This document shows, one piece after another, positions 1 to 5,559 of a DNA stretch of 8,848 bases. The notes under the pieces are model-generated. The model was not told the origin of the DNA and searched no databases. It saw only the letters and a program-made list of their open reading frames with translations. This DNA is from JBBQSU01 sp038234815 (GTDB taxonomy: Bacteria > Planctomycetota > Phycisphaerae > Tepidisphaerales > Tepidisphaeraceae): positions 1 to 8,848 of the forward strand of contig JBBQSU010000141.1 in NCBI GenBank assembly GCA_038234815.1. The letters are read 5' to 3'. Numbering within the stretch: the first letter of the stretch is position 1; the number at the start of each line of letters is the position of its first letter. The position numbers were made by a program, and so were the translations under genes.

Positions 1-300
1 ATTGGAGCCTGGACATGGCATTCAACGAGGACCAGAGCCGGGTGCGAAAGGACCACGGCGATCAGAACTTGGCCGTGCTTCGCCGCATCGCCCTGGGGCT
101 GCTGCGACGGGACAAGAGTGTGAAGATCGGCGTCAAGTACAAACGCCTCAAGGCCTGCCGCAATCGCGACTACCTGCTAAAGGTGCTGTTATCGCCACTT
201 CTGGCCAAATGATTTGGCCCTGGGTCTTGTACCGACACTGTGGTCTTCCCCTTGTCATTGCCACTCCTGGGCAGGTACAATGCCCGCTCGTGGCACCTTA
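1..300 (+). mobile_element. 3' end of an ISAs1-type insertion sequence
   Basis: The transposase fragment ends at 212 and is followed by non-coding DNA. Bases 259-295 can fold into a two-part hairpin: GCCAC at 260-264 pairs with GTGGC at 290-294, and GGGCA at 269-273 pairs with TGCCC at 281-285. There is no T-tract after it, so it is not a clear terminator. The right boundary at about 300 is a guess, because neither the inverted repeat nor a target duplication could be identified with the left end missing. Confidence 0.45.
3..212 (+). CDS. ISAs1-family transposase, C-terminal fragment
   Basis: This is the last 69 codons of a transposase whose 5' part lies outside the window; the frame is already open at base 3. 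It begins W-S-L-D-M-A-F and continues with the block E-D-Q-S-R-V-R, then N-L-A-V-L-R-R-I-A-L, a Lys/Arg-rich stretch and D-Y-L-L-K-V-L. This matches the C-terminus of ISAs1 (H-repeat) transposases, where the E of the E-D-x-S-R block is the last residue of the DDE catalytic triad, which cuts and joins the element's DNA ends. The internal ATG at base 15 is not the real start. Only this end can be judged, so I cannot tell whether the gene is intact. No terminal inverted repeat could be assigned downstream. The insertion sequence lies about 170 bp before a tRNA gene. Confidence 0.85.
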   Translation, partial: WSLDMAFNEDQSRVRKDHGDQNLAVLRRIALGLLRRDKSVKIGVKYKRLKACRNRDYLLKVLLSPLLAK

Positions 301-373
301 ATGTAAAATGTCGAGAGTGGCCAAAATCGTGGTTCAGAATGGTTTCGGTTACTGCGTAAGTGTTTTACATTAA
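298..373. repeat. 11-bp inverted repeat between IS end and tRNA
   Basis: TTAATGTAAAA at 298-308 is the exact reverse complement of TTTTACATTAA at 363-373, with 54 bp between. The right arm lies 12 bp before the tRNA and is AT-rich, so it probably overlaps the tRNA promoter. Its role is unknown; it could be a remnant of a small insertion or an operator-like pair. Confidence 0.4.
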
Positions 374-385
374 AATGCTTATGAT

Positions 386-457
<72 letters not shown>

Positions 458-754
458 CTGAAGTGCAACGATAGTCAAAGACCAGTCTTGTGATTCCTGC
501 CGACGGTCAACAGTGCCGGAAACAAACCAACCCGCGATTCGGTACATAGCGGATTGCACTTGGGCATCGCCATGCCGTCCTCATTTCATCCTCTGCCGCG
601 CGTTCGCCTTCAGAAGGCCTCTGGGAATTTGATCGTCACCTCTGCTATCGGGAAGGGTCCTAGGCTCCTGAATTTTCCTGAATTGAACGGTGCGACACGA
701 GGGTTTGGCAACGGTTCGCGATTGAAAAACGACTTTGGGATGGACAGATCATCG

Positions 755-789
755 GCGTCCTGCAAGCCGGCGTCACGGAGTGACGCCCT
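755..789 (+). repeat. REP-like hairpin repeat, copy 1
   Basis: This 35-bp unit matches copy 2 at 894-928 at 33 of 35 positions. It contains a perfect 8-bp stem, GGCGTCAC (769-776) and GTGACGCC (780-787), around the loop GGA. A second small hairpin, GCCCT-CCC-AGGGC, overlaps its right end (785-797). Short, GC-rich, hairpin-forming and outside genes, it resembles the REP class of bacterial repeats. No REP-associated transposase lies in the window. Confidence 0.6.
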
Positions 790-849
790 CCCAGGGCGTA
801 CGCCGCGTAAGACAGTACAAGTCGTTTTAGACGGTGCCCATCGCATTCG

Positions 850-862
850 AGGGCGCCACTCC
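850..862 (-). repeat. Partial inverted copy of the REP-like repeat
   Basis: The reverse complement reads GGAGTGGCGCCCT and matches the right half of the two full units (GGAGTGACGCCCT) at 12 of 13 positions. It lies between them in the opposite orientation, the usual head-to-tail plus inverted pattern of REP clusters. The match is short, so chance is possible. Confidence 0.35.
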
Positions 863-893
863 CTGCCACCGGGCGAACAAACGTCCCATCCCC

Positions 894-928
894 GCGTCCT
901 GCAAACCGGCGTCATGGAGTGACGCCCT
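894..928 (+). repeat. REP-like hairpin repeat, copy 2
   Basis: This copy is identical to copy 1 except at 905 (A for G) and 915 (T for C). The second change falls in the stem and turns a C-G pair into a T(U)-G wobble, so the hairpin GGCGTCAT-GGA-GTGACGCC is kept in RNA. It begins 139 bp after copy 1 and ends 39 bp before the first palindrome of element A. Confidence 0.6.
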
Positions 929-966
929 TCAGCAGGTAAGGCGCACGACGCGTTCGGTTTTACGGA

Positions 967-998
967 TGGTGCGCTTTTTGGCGCCAAAAAGCGCACCA
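967..998. promoter_or_regulatory. Perfect 32-bp GCGC palindrome, distal site of A
   Basis: All 16 base pairs of this palindrome match. The arms are TGGTGCGC and GCGCACCA and the centre is GGCGCC. GCGC occurs at 971, 981 and 991, exactly 10 bp apart, so all three face the same side of the helix. It ends 4 bp before a candidate -35 box. Position and phasing suggest a protein-binding operator; a cruciform or RNA hairpin is the alternative. Confidence 0.6.
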
Positions 999-1002
999 AG
1001 AT

Positions 1003-1031
1003 TTGACCCCTTTCAAGAAATATTTTATTTT
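1003..1031 (+). promoter_or_regulatory. Candidate promoter of the element A reading frame
   Basis: TTGACC at 1003-1008 and TATTTT at 1026-1031 are separated by 17 bp and lie in an AT-rich patch between the two palindromes. Transcription starting near 1038 would put the proximal palindrome in the leader and the distal one just upstream of the -35 box. The assignment is by eye only. Confidence 0.35.
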
Positions 1032-1080
1032 CTATAAGTCCTTACCCAACAAAAACTTATCAGTATTTCGGAGTACTCCA

Positions 1081-1112
1081 AGTTGCGCGAATTAGCGCCA
1101 ATTCGCGCAACT
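1081..1112. promoter_or_regulatory. 32-bp GCGC palindrome, proximal site of A
   Basis: Fifteen of 16 pairs match; the only mismatch is A1094 with C1099 next to the centre. The arms are AGTTGCGCGAATT and AATTCGCGCAACT. GCGC occurs at 1085, 1095 and 1105, again exactly 10 bp apart. The site begins 114 bp after the distal one and ends 28 bp before the start codon at 1141, so it would form a very strong hairpin in the transcript leader. Confidence 0.6.
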
Positions 1113-1140
1113 CTTGCCCTCATGGTAAAGGAGTATAGTA

Positions 1141-1611
1141 ATGAGCACGGACCAGTTGATTGCCTTAATTGCCCGGTTAGCCGGGTGGGTTTACACCGCG
1201 GGGCTTTTGCTCGGGTTGGATTCGGACTGCGGCCATGGTGCGGCAAAGCCGGACCTGCAGACTCGAGTGCCTGCCAAGCGGCGTGCGTTTACGCCGCGGG
1301 AATTTCCTTCCTTGACGGCATCCGAGGCGCGCGACAAACCGGACCCTCCCCGCAGCCCGCCGGACCCGAAAAGCACCTCCTCGAGACACCATTGCGACCC
1401 AGAAAGGACCTCTTTGGGACCCCCTTTGGACCCCCTTTTGGGGCGGCAAACGGCTCAAACCATGCAAAAATGCCTGGTTTTCGACAAAATCGGTTTCGTG
1501 TCGGCTGCTTTGTTGTCAAGAGGGTGTTGGCGAGGCGAGAGGATTCAATGGGGGGGCGGTGCCGGGTGGGGCGATGCGGACGGGGTGGCCGTCCTTCGAA
1601 TGCGTCGTTAG
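1141..1611 (+). CDS. Small membrane-protein frame of element A, probably frameshifted
   Basis: The ATG at 1141 has a good ribosome site, AAAGGAG, 8 bp upstream. The frame is open for 156 residues. Residues 5-25 form one hydrophobic segment (Q-L-I-A-L-I-A, then Y-T-A-G-L-L-L-G). This matches the minus-strand copy starting at 8244 at 17 of the first 25 residues, and the identical residues are often encoded by different synonymous codons. After G-L-L-L-G the frame matches the other copy only if one base is added near 1213-1219; from there the plus-strand frame that ends at 1859 carries the matching residues, including D-L-F-G-T-P-F-G-P-P-F-G. This copy may therefore be a decayed gene whose remaining product is the N-terminal segment plus an unrelated tail. 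The function is unknown. A short membrane peptide or toxin-like product is possible, but nothing shows it. Confidence 0.4.
   Translation: MSTDQLIALIARLAGWVYTAGLLLGLDSDCGHGAAKPDLQTRVPAKRRAFTPREFPSLTASEARDKPDPPRSPPDPKSTSSRHHCDPERTSLGPPLDPLLGRQTAQTMQKCLVFDKIGFVSAALLSRGCWRGERIQWGGGAGWGDADGVAVLRMRR
1406..1434 (+). repeat. 29-bp block identical in elements A and B
   Basis: These 29 bases are identical to 7956-7984 on the minus strand, although the surrounding copies have many substitutions. The block and its right flank contain a degenerate run of about three 10-11 bp units (CTTTGGGACCC, CTTTGGACCCC, CTTTTGGGG). Read in the frame of the intact copy it encodes D-L-F-G-T-P-F-G-P. Identity at all codon positions suggests a constraint on DNA or RNA, not only on protein. 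Confidence 0.55.
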
Positions 1612-1868
1612 TTTGGCGGGCAGACTGGGGATCGTTCGGTTCGAAAGATCTGGGGCTTGTTCATGGGAGTAGAGGGCAAATTCGGATTGGCCGGAGACGG
1701 GGCGCTTTTCGCACCTCAAAACGGCCTGGCGCAAACCGTGAAGGAACCGCTCTCGGATCCGCGAGGGACGCAACCCGAGACGGTTGTGCGGGCCGGGTTT
1801 TGAGGGCGACGCCACCGTCCGTGGGAAAGGGCTTTACCGCAGGTTGCTGTAATGGATAGGATCAACCG

Positions 1869-3041
1869 ATGCACTTGGGCAGAGATCATGTTCGTATCTT
1901 CCTCGCGACGTTGCTGCTGACGGCCGCGCTTGCGCAGGGGCAGGCGACGACCACCGCGGTGAATGAGGTCGCCGCTGGCGCAGAGGCGATCAAGGAGATC
2001 GGACAGTCGGTGAACGGCACTTCGCCACGGACGGCTGCGCACGTTGCCGATGTGGTGCAAATTCGCATGGAAGAGGGGCAACTGGTGATTCGCACGGATC
2101 AGGCTCCCACTGCCGCGCGGGAGTGGATTCGCATCGCCGATCGGCCGGGGCTTTGCATTTTTGAAGCGTCGGGCAAGCAGGACAGCCCGGTGTGGGTGCC
2201 GAAAATGCTGAACTTCAGTTTCTGGAACATGAGTCGCCCCGGGCGCGAGGCGACGCACGTGTCGGCCCTGCTGGCACAGATCAGCATCTCCCGCGATGTC
2301 GAAGAAAATGAAAGCGTCATGAGCATCACGCTGATTCAAAGTATGCAGGCGCACAACGACAAGCCCGGCATGAGTCTGCGGGTGAGCGGATCAGAAAGCC
2401 CGGGGCACGAGCCGGTCCGCATCGCAGTATCGGCTGCTTCATTGGAGAAATTACTCTTGCAATACCCGCAGGAGACCACGCGATATCTGCTGCCCATTAT
2501 GGAAGACTTCCGTCAGGTGGCGAATTTGTTTGCGGTGGATTCCCGATTGGCCTGGCAGGTATTTTCCGACGCGCTCAAACCCGATGCGGAAACGGTTCAG
2601 CGGATTGAGAAGGCGATCGCGCGGTTGGACGCCGAGGCGTATGCAAACCGGGACGCGGCCTCGACCGAGCTTGAAAAACTGGGGCAAGCGGCAGCGTCGT
2701 ATCTCGGGCGCTTGGACCGGAGCAAGCTTTCGGCCGAACAGCGGAGCCGGATCGATCAGTTCCTCTCGTCCTGGCGACCCATTGATTCGGAGCAGGCCAG
2801 AGCGTTTCGGCACGATGTGAATTTCCTGCTGAATTGCCTGTATAACGACGATCCTGCCGTGCGCGAGCAGGCAATAATGCAACTGCGGGCCGTGACCGGG
2901 AAGCCGATCCCATTTGAGCGGGACTGGTCGGCGCAGCAACGTGCCGAGCGGGTATCGATATTGCGATCTGCGCTGGCGCCGGCCACCCATCCGGCCGATC
3001 GCACTGAACAGCCCGCCATAGATCCCAAGGGGGTGAAATGA
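1869..3041 (+). CDS. Secreted HEAT-like repeat protein, unknown function
   Basis: A 390-residue protein with a signal peptide: a basic start (R5, H7, R9), a hydrophobic core F-L-A-T-L-L-L-T-A-A-L-A at 11-22, and a likely cleavage site near residues 23-26 (Q-G-Q-A). It should be exported. Residues about 60-190 are a mixed beta-rich region I cannot assign. Residues about 245-300 (Y-A-N-R-D-A-A-S-T-E-L-E-K-L-G, then S-A-E-Q-R-S-R-I-D-Q-F-L) match the short HEAT-like segment common in planctomycete exported proteins. A second helical segment with D-D-P-A-V-R-E-Q-A follows at 326-336. Start: ATG at 1869 with AGGA at 1858-1861. The last 4 bases overlap the next gene (ATGA at 3038-3041), so the two are translationally coupled. 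A catalytic motif is not visible; a scaffold or binding role for envelope work is inference. Confidence 0.75.
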   Translation: MHLGRDHVRIFLATLLLTAALAQGQATTTAVNEVAAGAEAIKEIGQSVNGTSPRTAAHVADVVQIRMEEGQLVIRTDQAPTAAREWIRIADRPGLCIFEASGKQDSPVWVPKMLNFSFWNMSRPGREATHVSALLAQISISRDVEENESVMSITLIQSMQAHNDKPGMSLRVSGSESPGHEPVRIAVSAASLEKLLLQYPQETTRYLLPIMEDFRQVANLFAVDSRLAWQVFSDALKPDAETVQRIEKAIARLDAEAYANRDAASTELEKLGQAAASYLGRLDRSKLSAEQRSRIDQFLSSWRPIDSEQARAFRHDVNFLLNCLYNDDPAVREQAIMQLRAVTGKPIPFERDWSAQQRAERVSILRSALAPATHPADRTEQPAIDPKGVK

Positions 3042-3703
3042 ATCGTCTTCAATCTCATCTTCGCAATACATTTCTGGCTGGCGTGCTGGGATTTATTCCG
3101 CTGGCCGTCACCGTGTTCATCATCCTGTGGATCGACAGCCACACGCGGGTTTTGTCGGAGGCGATTTTCGGCCGGAGTATTCCGGGAGTTGGGATCGTGC
3201 TGGCGTTAGCGCTGATTTATGCCACGGGCCTGGTGGCTACCACCTTGATGGGGAAATTTGTCCTGCGGCTGATCGACCGGTTGCTGGGGCATGTGCCGAT
3301 CCTCAGTAAAATCTATGAAGCGTGGAAGCACGTGGCGCTGACCCCCGGCGGGACTGAAGGAACGTTTTCAAAAGTGGCGTTGCTCACCGATGAATCGGGC
3401 CAGTTCCGTGTGCTGGCATTTACCAGCGGAAAAGCCATCGGCCCGGCCGGAAAGCAATTGTGCCTGTTCGTACCCAACGCGCCGAATCCGACGCAGGGGC
3501 GGATGCTGCTGGTGCCGGTCGATCAATGCAAAATGCTGGACACCAGCCCGGAGGACGCGTTCAAGATGATTCTTTCGACCGGGAATTTCATCCCCGAGGA
3601 ACTGCGGGCGCCGCTCGATAGCCCGGCGATTATTCAGGGATTCACCGGCGAAACTTCCCAGAGTCCGTCGGATTTAAGCCAGACCAGTCGCCCGTGCGGG
3701 TGA
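3038..3703 (+). CDS. DUF502 (COG2928) family membrane protein
   Basis: A 221-residue integral membrane protein with two transmembrane segments near residues 11-31 (F-L-A-G-V-L-G-F-I-P-L-A-V-T) and 50-72. The motif P-G-V-G (49-52) opens the second segment. The soluble part carries the family pattern G-H-V-P-I-L-S-K-I-Y (84-93), a beta-rich middle, and F-V-P-N-A-P-N-P-T-Q-G (144-154), all typical of DUF502. Length is normal for the family. Its biochemical role is not known; plant relatives (COV/LCV) affect vascular patterning and trafficking. The start overlaps the stop of the secreted protein gene, so both come from one transcript. The last 70 bases overlap the 3' end of the convergent gene at 3634-4191; the family core ends before this, near residue 195. 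Confidence 0.9.
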   Translation: MNRLQSHLRNTFLAGVLGFIPLAVTVFIILWIDSHTRVLSEAIFGRSIPGVGIVLALALIYATGLVATTLMGKFVLRLIDRLLGHVPILSKIYEAWKHVALTPGGTEGTFSKVALLTDESGQFRVLAFTSGKAIGPAGKQLCLFVPNAPNPTQGRMLLVPVDQCKMLDTSPEDAFKMILSTGNFIPEELRAPLDSPAIIQGFTGETSQSPSDLSQTSRPCG

Positions 3704-4191
3704 TGATTGAGATCGAGGAGCTCAACCTTAAGGGGATTGAGAATGAGGGTTTCAAAAGTTTCGGGGACGGGCACGTCGGCTGGGACGGCGGCGGGATAGG
3801 CCGATTCGTCGGCGATGACATCCCCGCCGGGATCGGGCCACATAAAGGTGGCGCGGGTGGCATCGGGCATGGCCCGCCAAAGCTGCGTTCGCCCGAAATG
3901 GTCGCTGTCGGCGGACAAAATTCGCACGGTCCCGGCAACGCGAAATTGAACGCGTTGGCTTTGCAGCCAGAAGACGATTTCAGCCAGTGGCGTTTTACGG
4001 AGGTGGTTATTTTTGGCACTGAAACGATGACTGGTGATCCAGACCGAGCCGTCGGGTTCAATCCCGCGGCACACGACGGAGCGCGCGCTGGGCGCGCCGT
4101 TTTGGTCAACCGTAGCCAGGCAGACGATCCGCGGGCGGGATTGAAATTCCGCGTCGGTGGCGCGTTTGAGCAGTTCGATCCATTCACTCAT
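3634..4191 (-). CDS. Pyridoxamine-phosphate oxidase-like FMN flavoprotein (Alr4036 type)
   Basis: A 185-residue cytoplasmic protein with the split-barrel FMN-binding fold. Visible family marks are L-A-T-V-D-Q-N-G-A-P-S-A-R-S-V-V-C-R-G (25-43), which covers the phosphate-binding strand; T-S-H-R-F-S-A-K-N-N-H-L (53-64); F-R-V-A-G-T-V-R-I-L (83-92); and the closing strand G-R-L-V-W-L-K ... W-E-V (167-180). It is close in size to the Alr4036 group (Pyridox_oxase_2) and shorter than standard PdxH, whose substrate-binding C-terminus is not obvious. An oxidoreductase role using FMN is likely; true pyridoxine phosphate oxidation is uncertain. The gene is convergent with and overlaps the DUF502 gene by 70 bp. 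Its start lies only 27 bp from the divergent methyltransferase start. Confidence 0.85.
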   Translation of the reverse strand: MSEWIELLKRATDAEFQSRPRIVCLATVDQNGAPSARSVVCRGIEPDGSVWITSHRFSAKNNHLRKTPLAEIVFWLQSQRVQFRVAGTVRILSADSDHFGRTQLWRAMPDATRATFMWPDPGGDVIADESAYPAAVPADVPVPETFETLILNPLKVELLDLNHHPHGRLVWLKSDGLWEVSPVNP

Positions 4192-4218
4192 GTCCCGGCC
4201 CTGCTTAGAATAGGAAAC

Positions 4219-4827
4219 GTGTTGCCCGAAACATCATACCTTCAGCCCTATCAAAACGCTCTGCGATCGCAGGGCGACGTTTTTCAATCCTTGCTCTGGG
4301 CCAGCCCGGCAACGCAAGAGGCGCGATTTCAAGCTTTGCTTGATGTTCAGCCCATGCACGACCGAACCCTGCTTGACGTAGGCTGCGGGTATGCGGATTT
4401 CCTGCAATTTCTGCGGCTGCAGGGTGTCAACCCGATGCATTACGTTGGCTTGGAAGCCTTGCCGGCGTTTGCCCAAAAAGCCCGGACAAAATGCCATGGA
4501 CACGCGATGATCGTCGAAGGGGATTTTGTCGCCGACCCGATCAAGATGTTTGTCGGCGCCGAGATCGTTGTATTTTGCGGATCGCTGAACACCCTGGACC
4601 GCGCGACATTTTATAAAACGCTTGATCGTGCTTACGCCGCGACCGCCGAAGTATTGCTGTTCAATTTTCTCTGCTCCCCCGAATTGGCCGGGCGGGATTA
4701 TCTCACCTGGCACGATCCGGTCGAGGTGCTGCGATTCTGTCGAACCCTGTCGGCGAACGTCGAACTGTCCGACGCATATCTCAGCGGAGACGCCACTGTC
4801 AAAATCACTAAGCCGGAGCGAGCATGA
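4219..4827 (+). CDS. Class I SAM-dependent methyltransferase
   Basis: A 202-residue protein with a Rossmann-type methyltransferase core. Motif I is L-L-D-V-G-C-G-Y-A-D-F (51-61), which binds S-adenosylmethionine. An acidic residue at the end of strand 2 (E79 in Y-V-G-L-E-A-L) should hold the ribose, and G-D-F at 101-103 covers the adenine site. F-C-G-S-L-N-T-L at 119-126 is the usual post-motif region. The substrate is unknown. The frame is open from 3694, but that part is only the shadow of the opposite flavoprotein gene. Start: GTG at 4219 or TTG at 4222, since AGGA at 4212-4215 gives a better spacing to the TTG, and homologous-looking sequence (Y-L-Q-P-Y, S-L-L-W-A-S-P) begins just after. 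The last 4 bases overlap the phosphatase gene (ATGA at 4824-4827). Confidence 0.85.
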   Translation: MLPETSYLQPYQNALRSQGDVFQSLLWASPATQEARFQALLDVQPMHDRTLLDVGCGYADFLQFLRLQGVNPMHYVGLEALPAFAQKARTKCHGHAMIVEGDFVADPIKMFVGAEIVVFCGSLNTLDRATFYKTLDRAYAATAEVLLFNFLCSPELAGRDYLTWHDPVEVLRFCRTLSANVELSDAYLSGDATVKITKPERA

Positions 4828-5543
4828 ATCTGGGTCGTATTGATGTCCATGCCCATCTGATTCCCGGCGTTGATGACGGCTGCGCGTCGCTGGAGGAATC
4901 GCTGGCCTGCGCGCGTCTGATGACTGCGGCCGGGTATACACAGGTGTTCGCCACTCCGCACGTCTGGCCGTCACTGAAACACAACACCTGCGAGTCCGTC
5001 GTCCACTGGGCCGCCACGCTGGAGGCCCAGTTTCACGTGGCAGGCATCTCGCTGAACATTCTCCCCGGTGGTGAACTTAATCTCACACCCGATCTCCGCA
5101 GAACGCCCAAAGATTCGCTGCACACTTACGGTATGGCCGGCAAGTTTGCGCTATTCGATTTCTGGGCCGAAACGCTTCCCGACTACTTCGCCGCCACGGT
5201 GGATTGGTTTCACTCGCTCGGCGTCCAGCCGATTCTGGCCCACCCGGAGCGCGTTCGCGCCATCCAGCATCAGCCCGAACTAGCCGACGAGTTCGCACGC
5301 ATGGGCTTGCTATTGCAGGGCAATCTGCAATGTATGAGCGACCAACCTCACGCGGCCACACGCCGCACGATGGAGCGATACCTCAAGGAAAACCGCTACT
5401 TTTTGCTCGGCAGCGACACGCACAAACTCGACACACTCCAACTGCGTCTGACCGGCCTGCAGCGCTGTATCGATCTGGTGGGTCAGGCGAAAATTGATGA
5501 ACTCACTCGCTCCAATCCGCTGCGATTGCTACCGGCAACTTGA
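4824..5543 (+). CDS. CpsB/CapC/YwqE-type PHP tyrosine phosphatase
   Basis: A 239-residue metal-dependent phosphatase of the PHP (polymerase and histidinol phosphatase) superfamily. The metal ligands are all present: D-V-H-A-H-L-I-P-G-V-D-D-G at 7-19 (H9, H11, D17, D18), A-T-P-H-V at 43-47 (H46), G-G-E at 82-84 (E84), A-H-P-E-R at 139-143 (H140, E142) and G-S-D-T-H at 196-200 (D198, H200). This order matches CpsB and YwqE, manganese enzymes that dephosphorylate the tyrosine kinases controlling capsule polysaccharide assembly. No partner kinase (CpsD/Wzc type) is in the window. The gene is coupled to the methyltransferase by a 4-bp overlap. It ends 16 bp from the convergent YkgJ-type gene. It is the right length for the family and has no missing ligand. 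Confidence 0.92.
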   Translation: MNLGRIDVHAHLIPGVDDGCASLEESLACARLMTAAGYTQVFATPHVWPSLKHNTCESVVHWAATLEAQFHVAGISLNILPGGELNLTPDLRRTPKDSLHTYGMAGKFALFDFWAETLPDYFAATVDWFHSLGVQPILAHPERVRAIQHQPELADEFARMGLLLQGNLQCMSDQPHAATRRTMERYLKENRYFLLGSDTHKLDTLQLRLTGLQRCIDLVGQAKIDELTRSNPLRLLPAT

Positions 5544-5559
5544 CGCACGCGGACTTGGC

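Larger units (their letters stand above)
458..966. other. Gene-free stretch with REP-like repeats
   Basis: No open frame here looks like a gene: the short ones lack a plausible ribosome site and overlap each other on both strands. The left part has an 8-bp inverted repeat, AAGTGCAA at 461-468 and TTGCACTT at 554-561. The right part (755-928) carries two copies of a hairpin-forming repeat and a partial inverted third. Otherwise I see nothing. Confidence 0.5.
967..1560 (+). repeat. Element A: palindromes plus small-protein unit
   Basis: This stretch aligns with 7841-8414 read on the minus strand. Shared parts, in order, are: a distal GCGC palindrome; an AT-rich spacer of about 80 bp; a proximal palindrome; a ribosome site and start codon 29 bp further on; 25 conserved codons; a block containing TTGACGGC and CCCGCCGG; a 29-bp identical block (1406-1434); and a tail with TCGACAAA and TTGTTGTCAA. 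The left edge is set by the distal palindrome, since sequence before it does not match. The right edge fades near 1560. The two copies have diverged widely apart from the conserved islands. I do not recognise the family. Confidence 0.6.

Noticed and set aside
259..295. Rho-independent terminator after the transposase
   Set aside because: The hairpin has internal loops and no T-tract follows.
755..928. CRISPR array
   Set aside because: Only two direct repeats with a 104-bp gap and an inverted partial copy between; no cas genes.
610..999. Minus-strand 129-residue frame over the REP-like repeats
   Set aside because: Its sequence comes from hairpin repeats and a palindrome; there is no ribosome site or family pattern.
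1716..2354. Minus-strand 212-residue frame
   Set aside because: It overlaps the start and coding part of the secreted protein gene, is rich in His/Arg as antisense GC-rich frames are, and shows no domain.
3694..4218. Long upstream part of the methyltransferase frame
   Set aside because: It is antisense to a well-supported flavoprotein gene and has no family resemblance; the methyltransferase homology begins near 4222.
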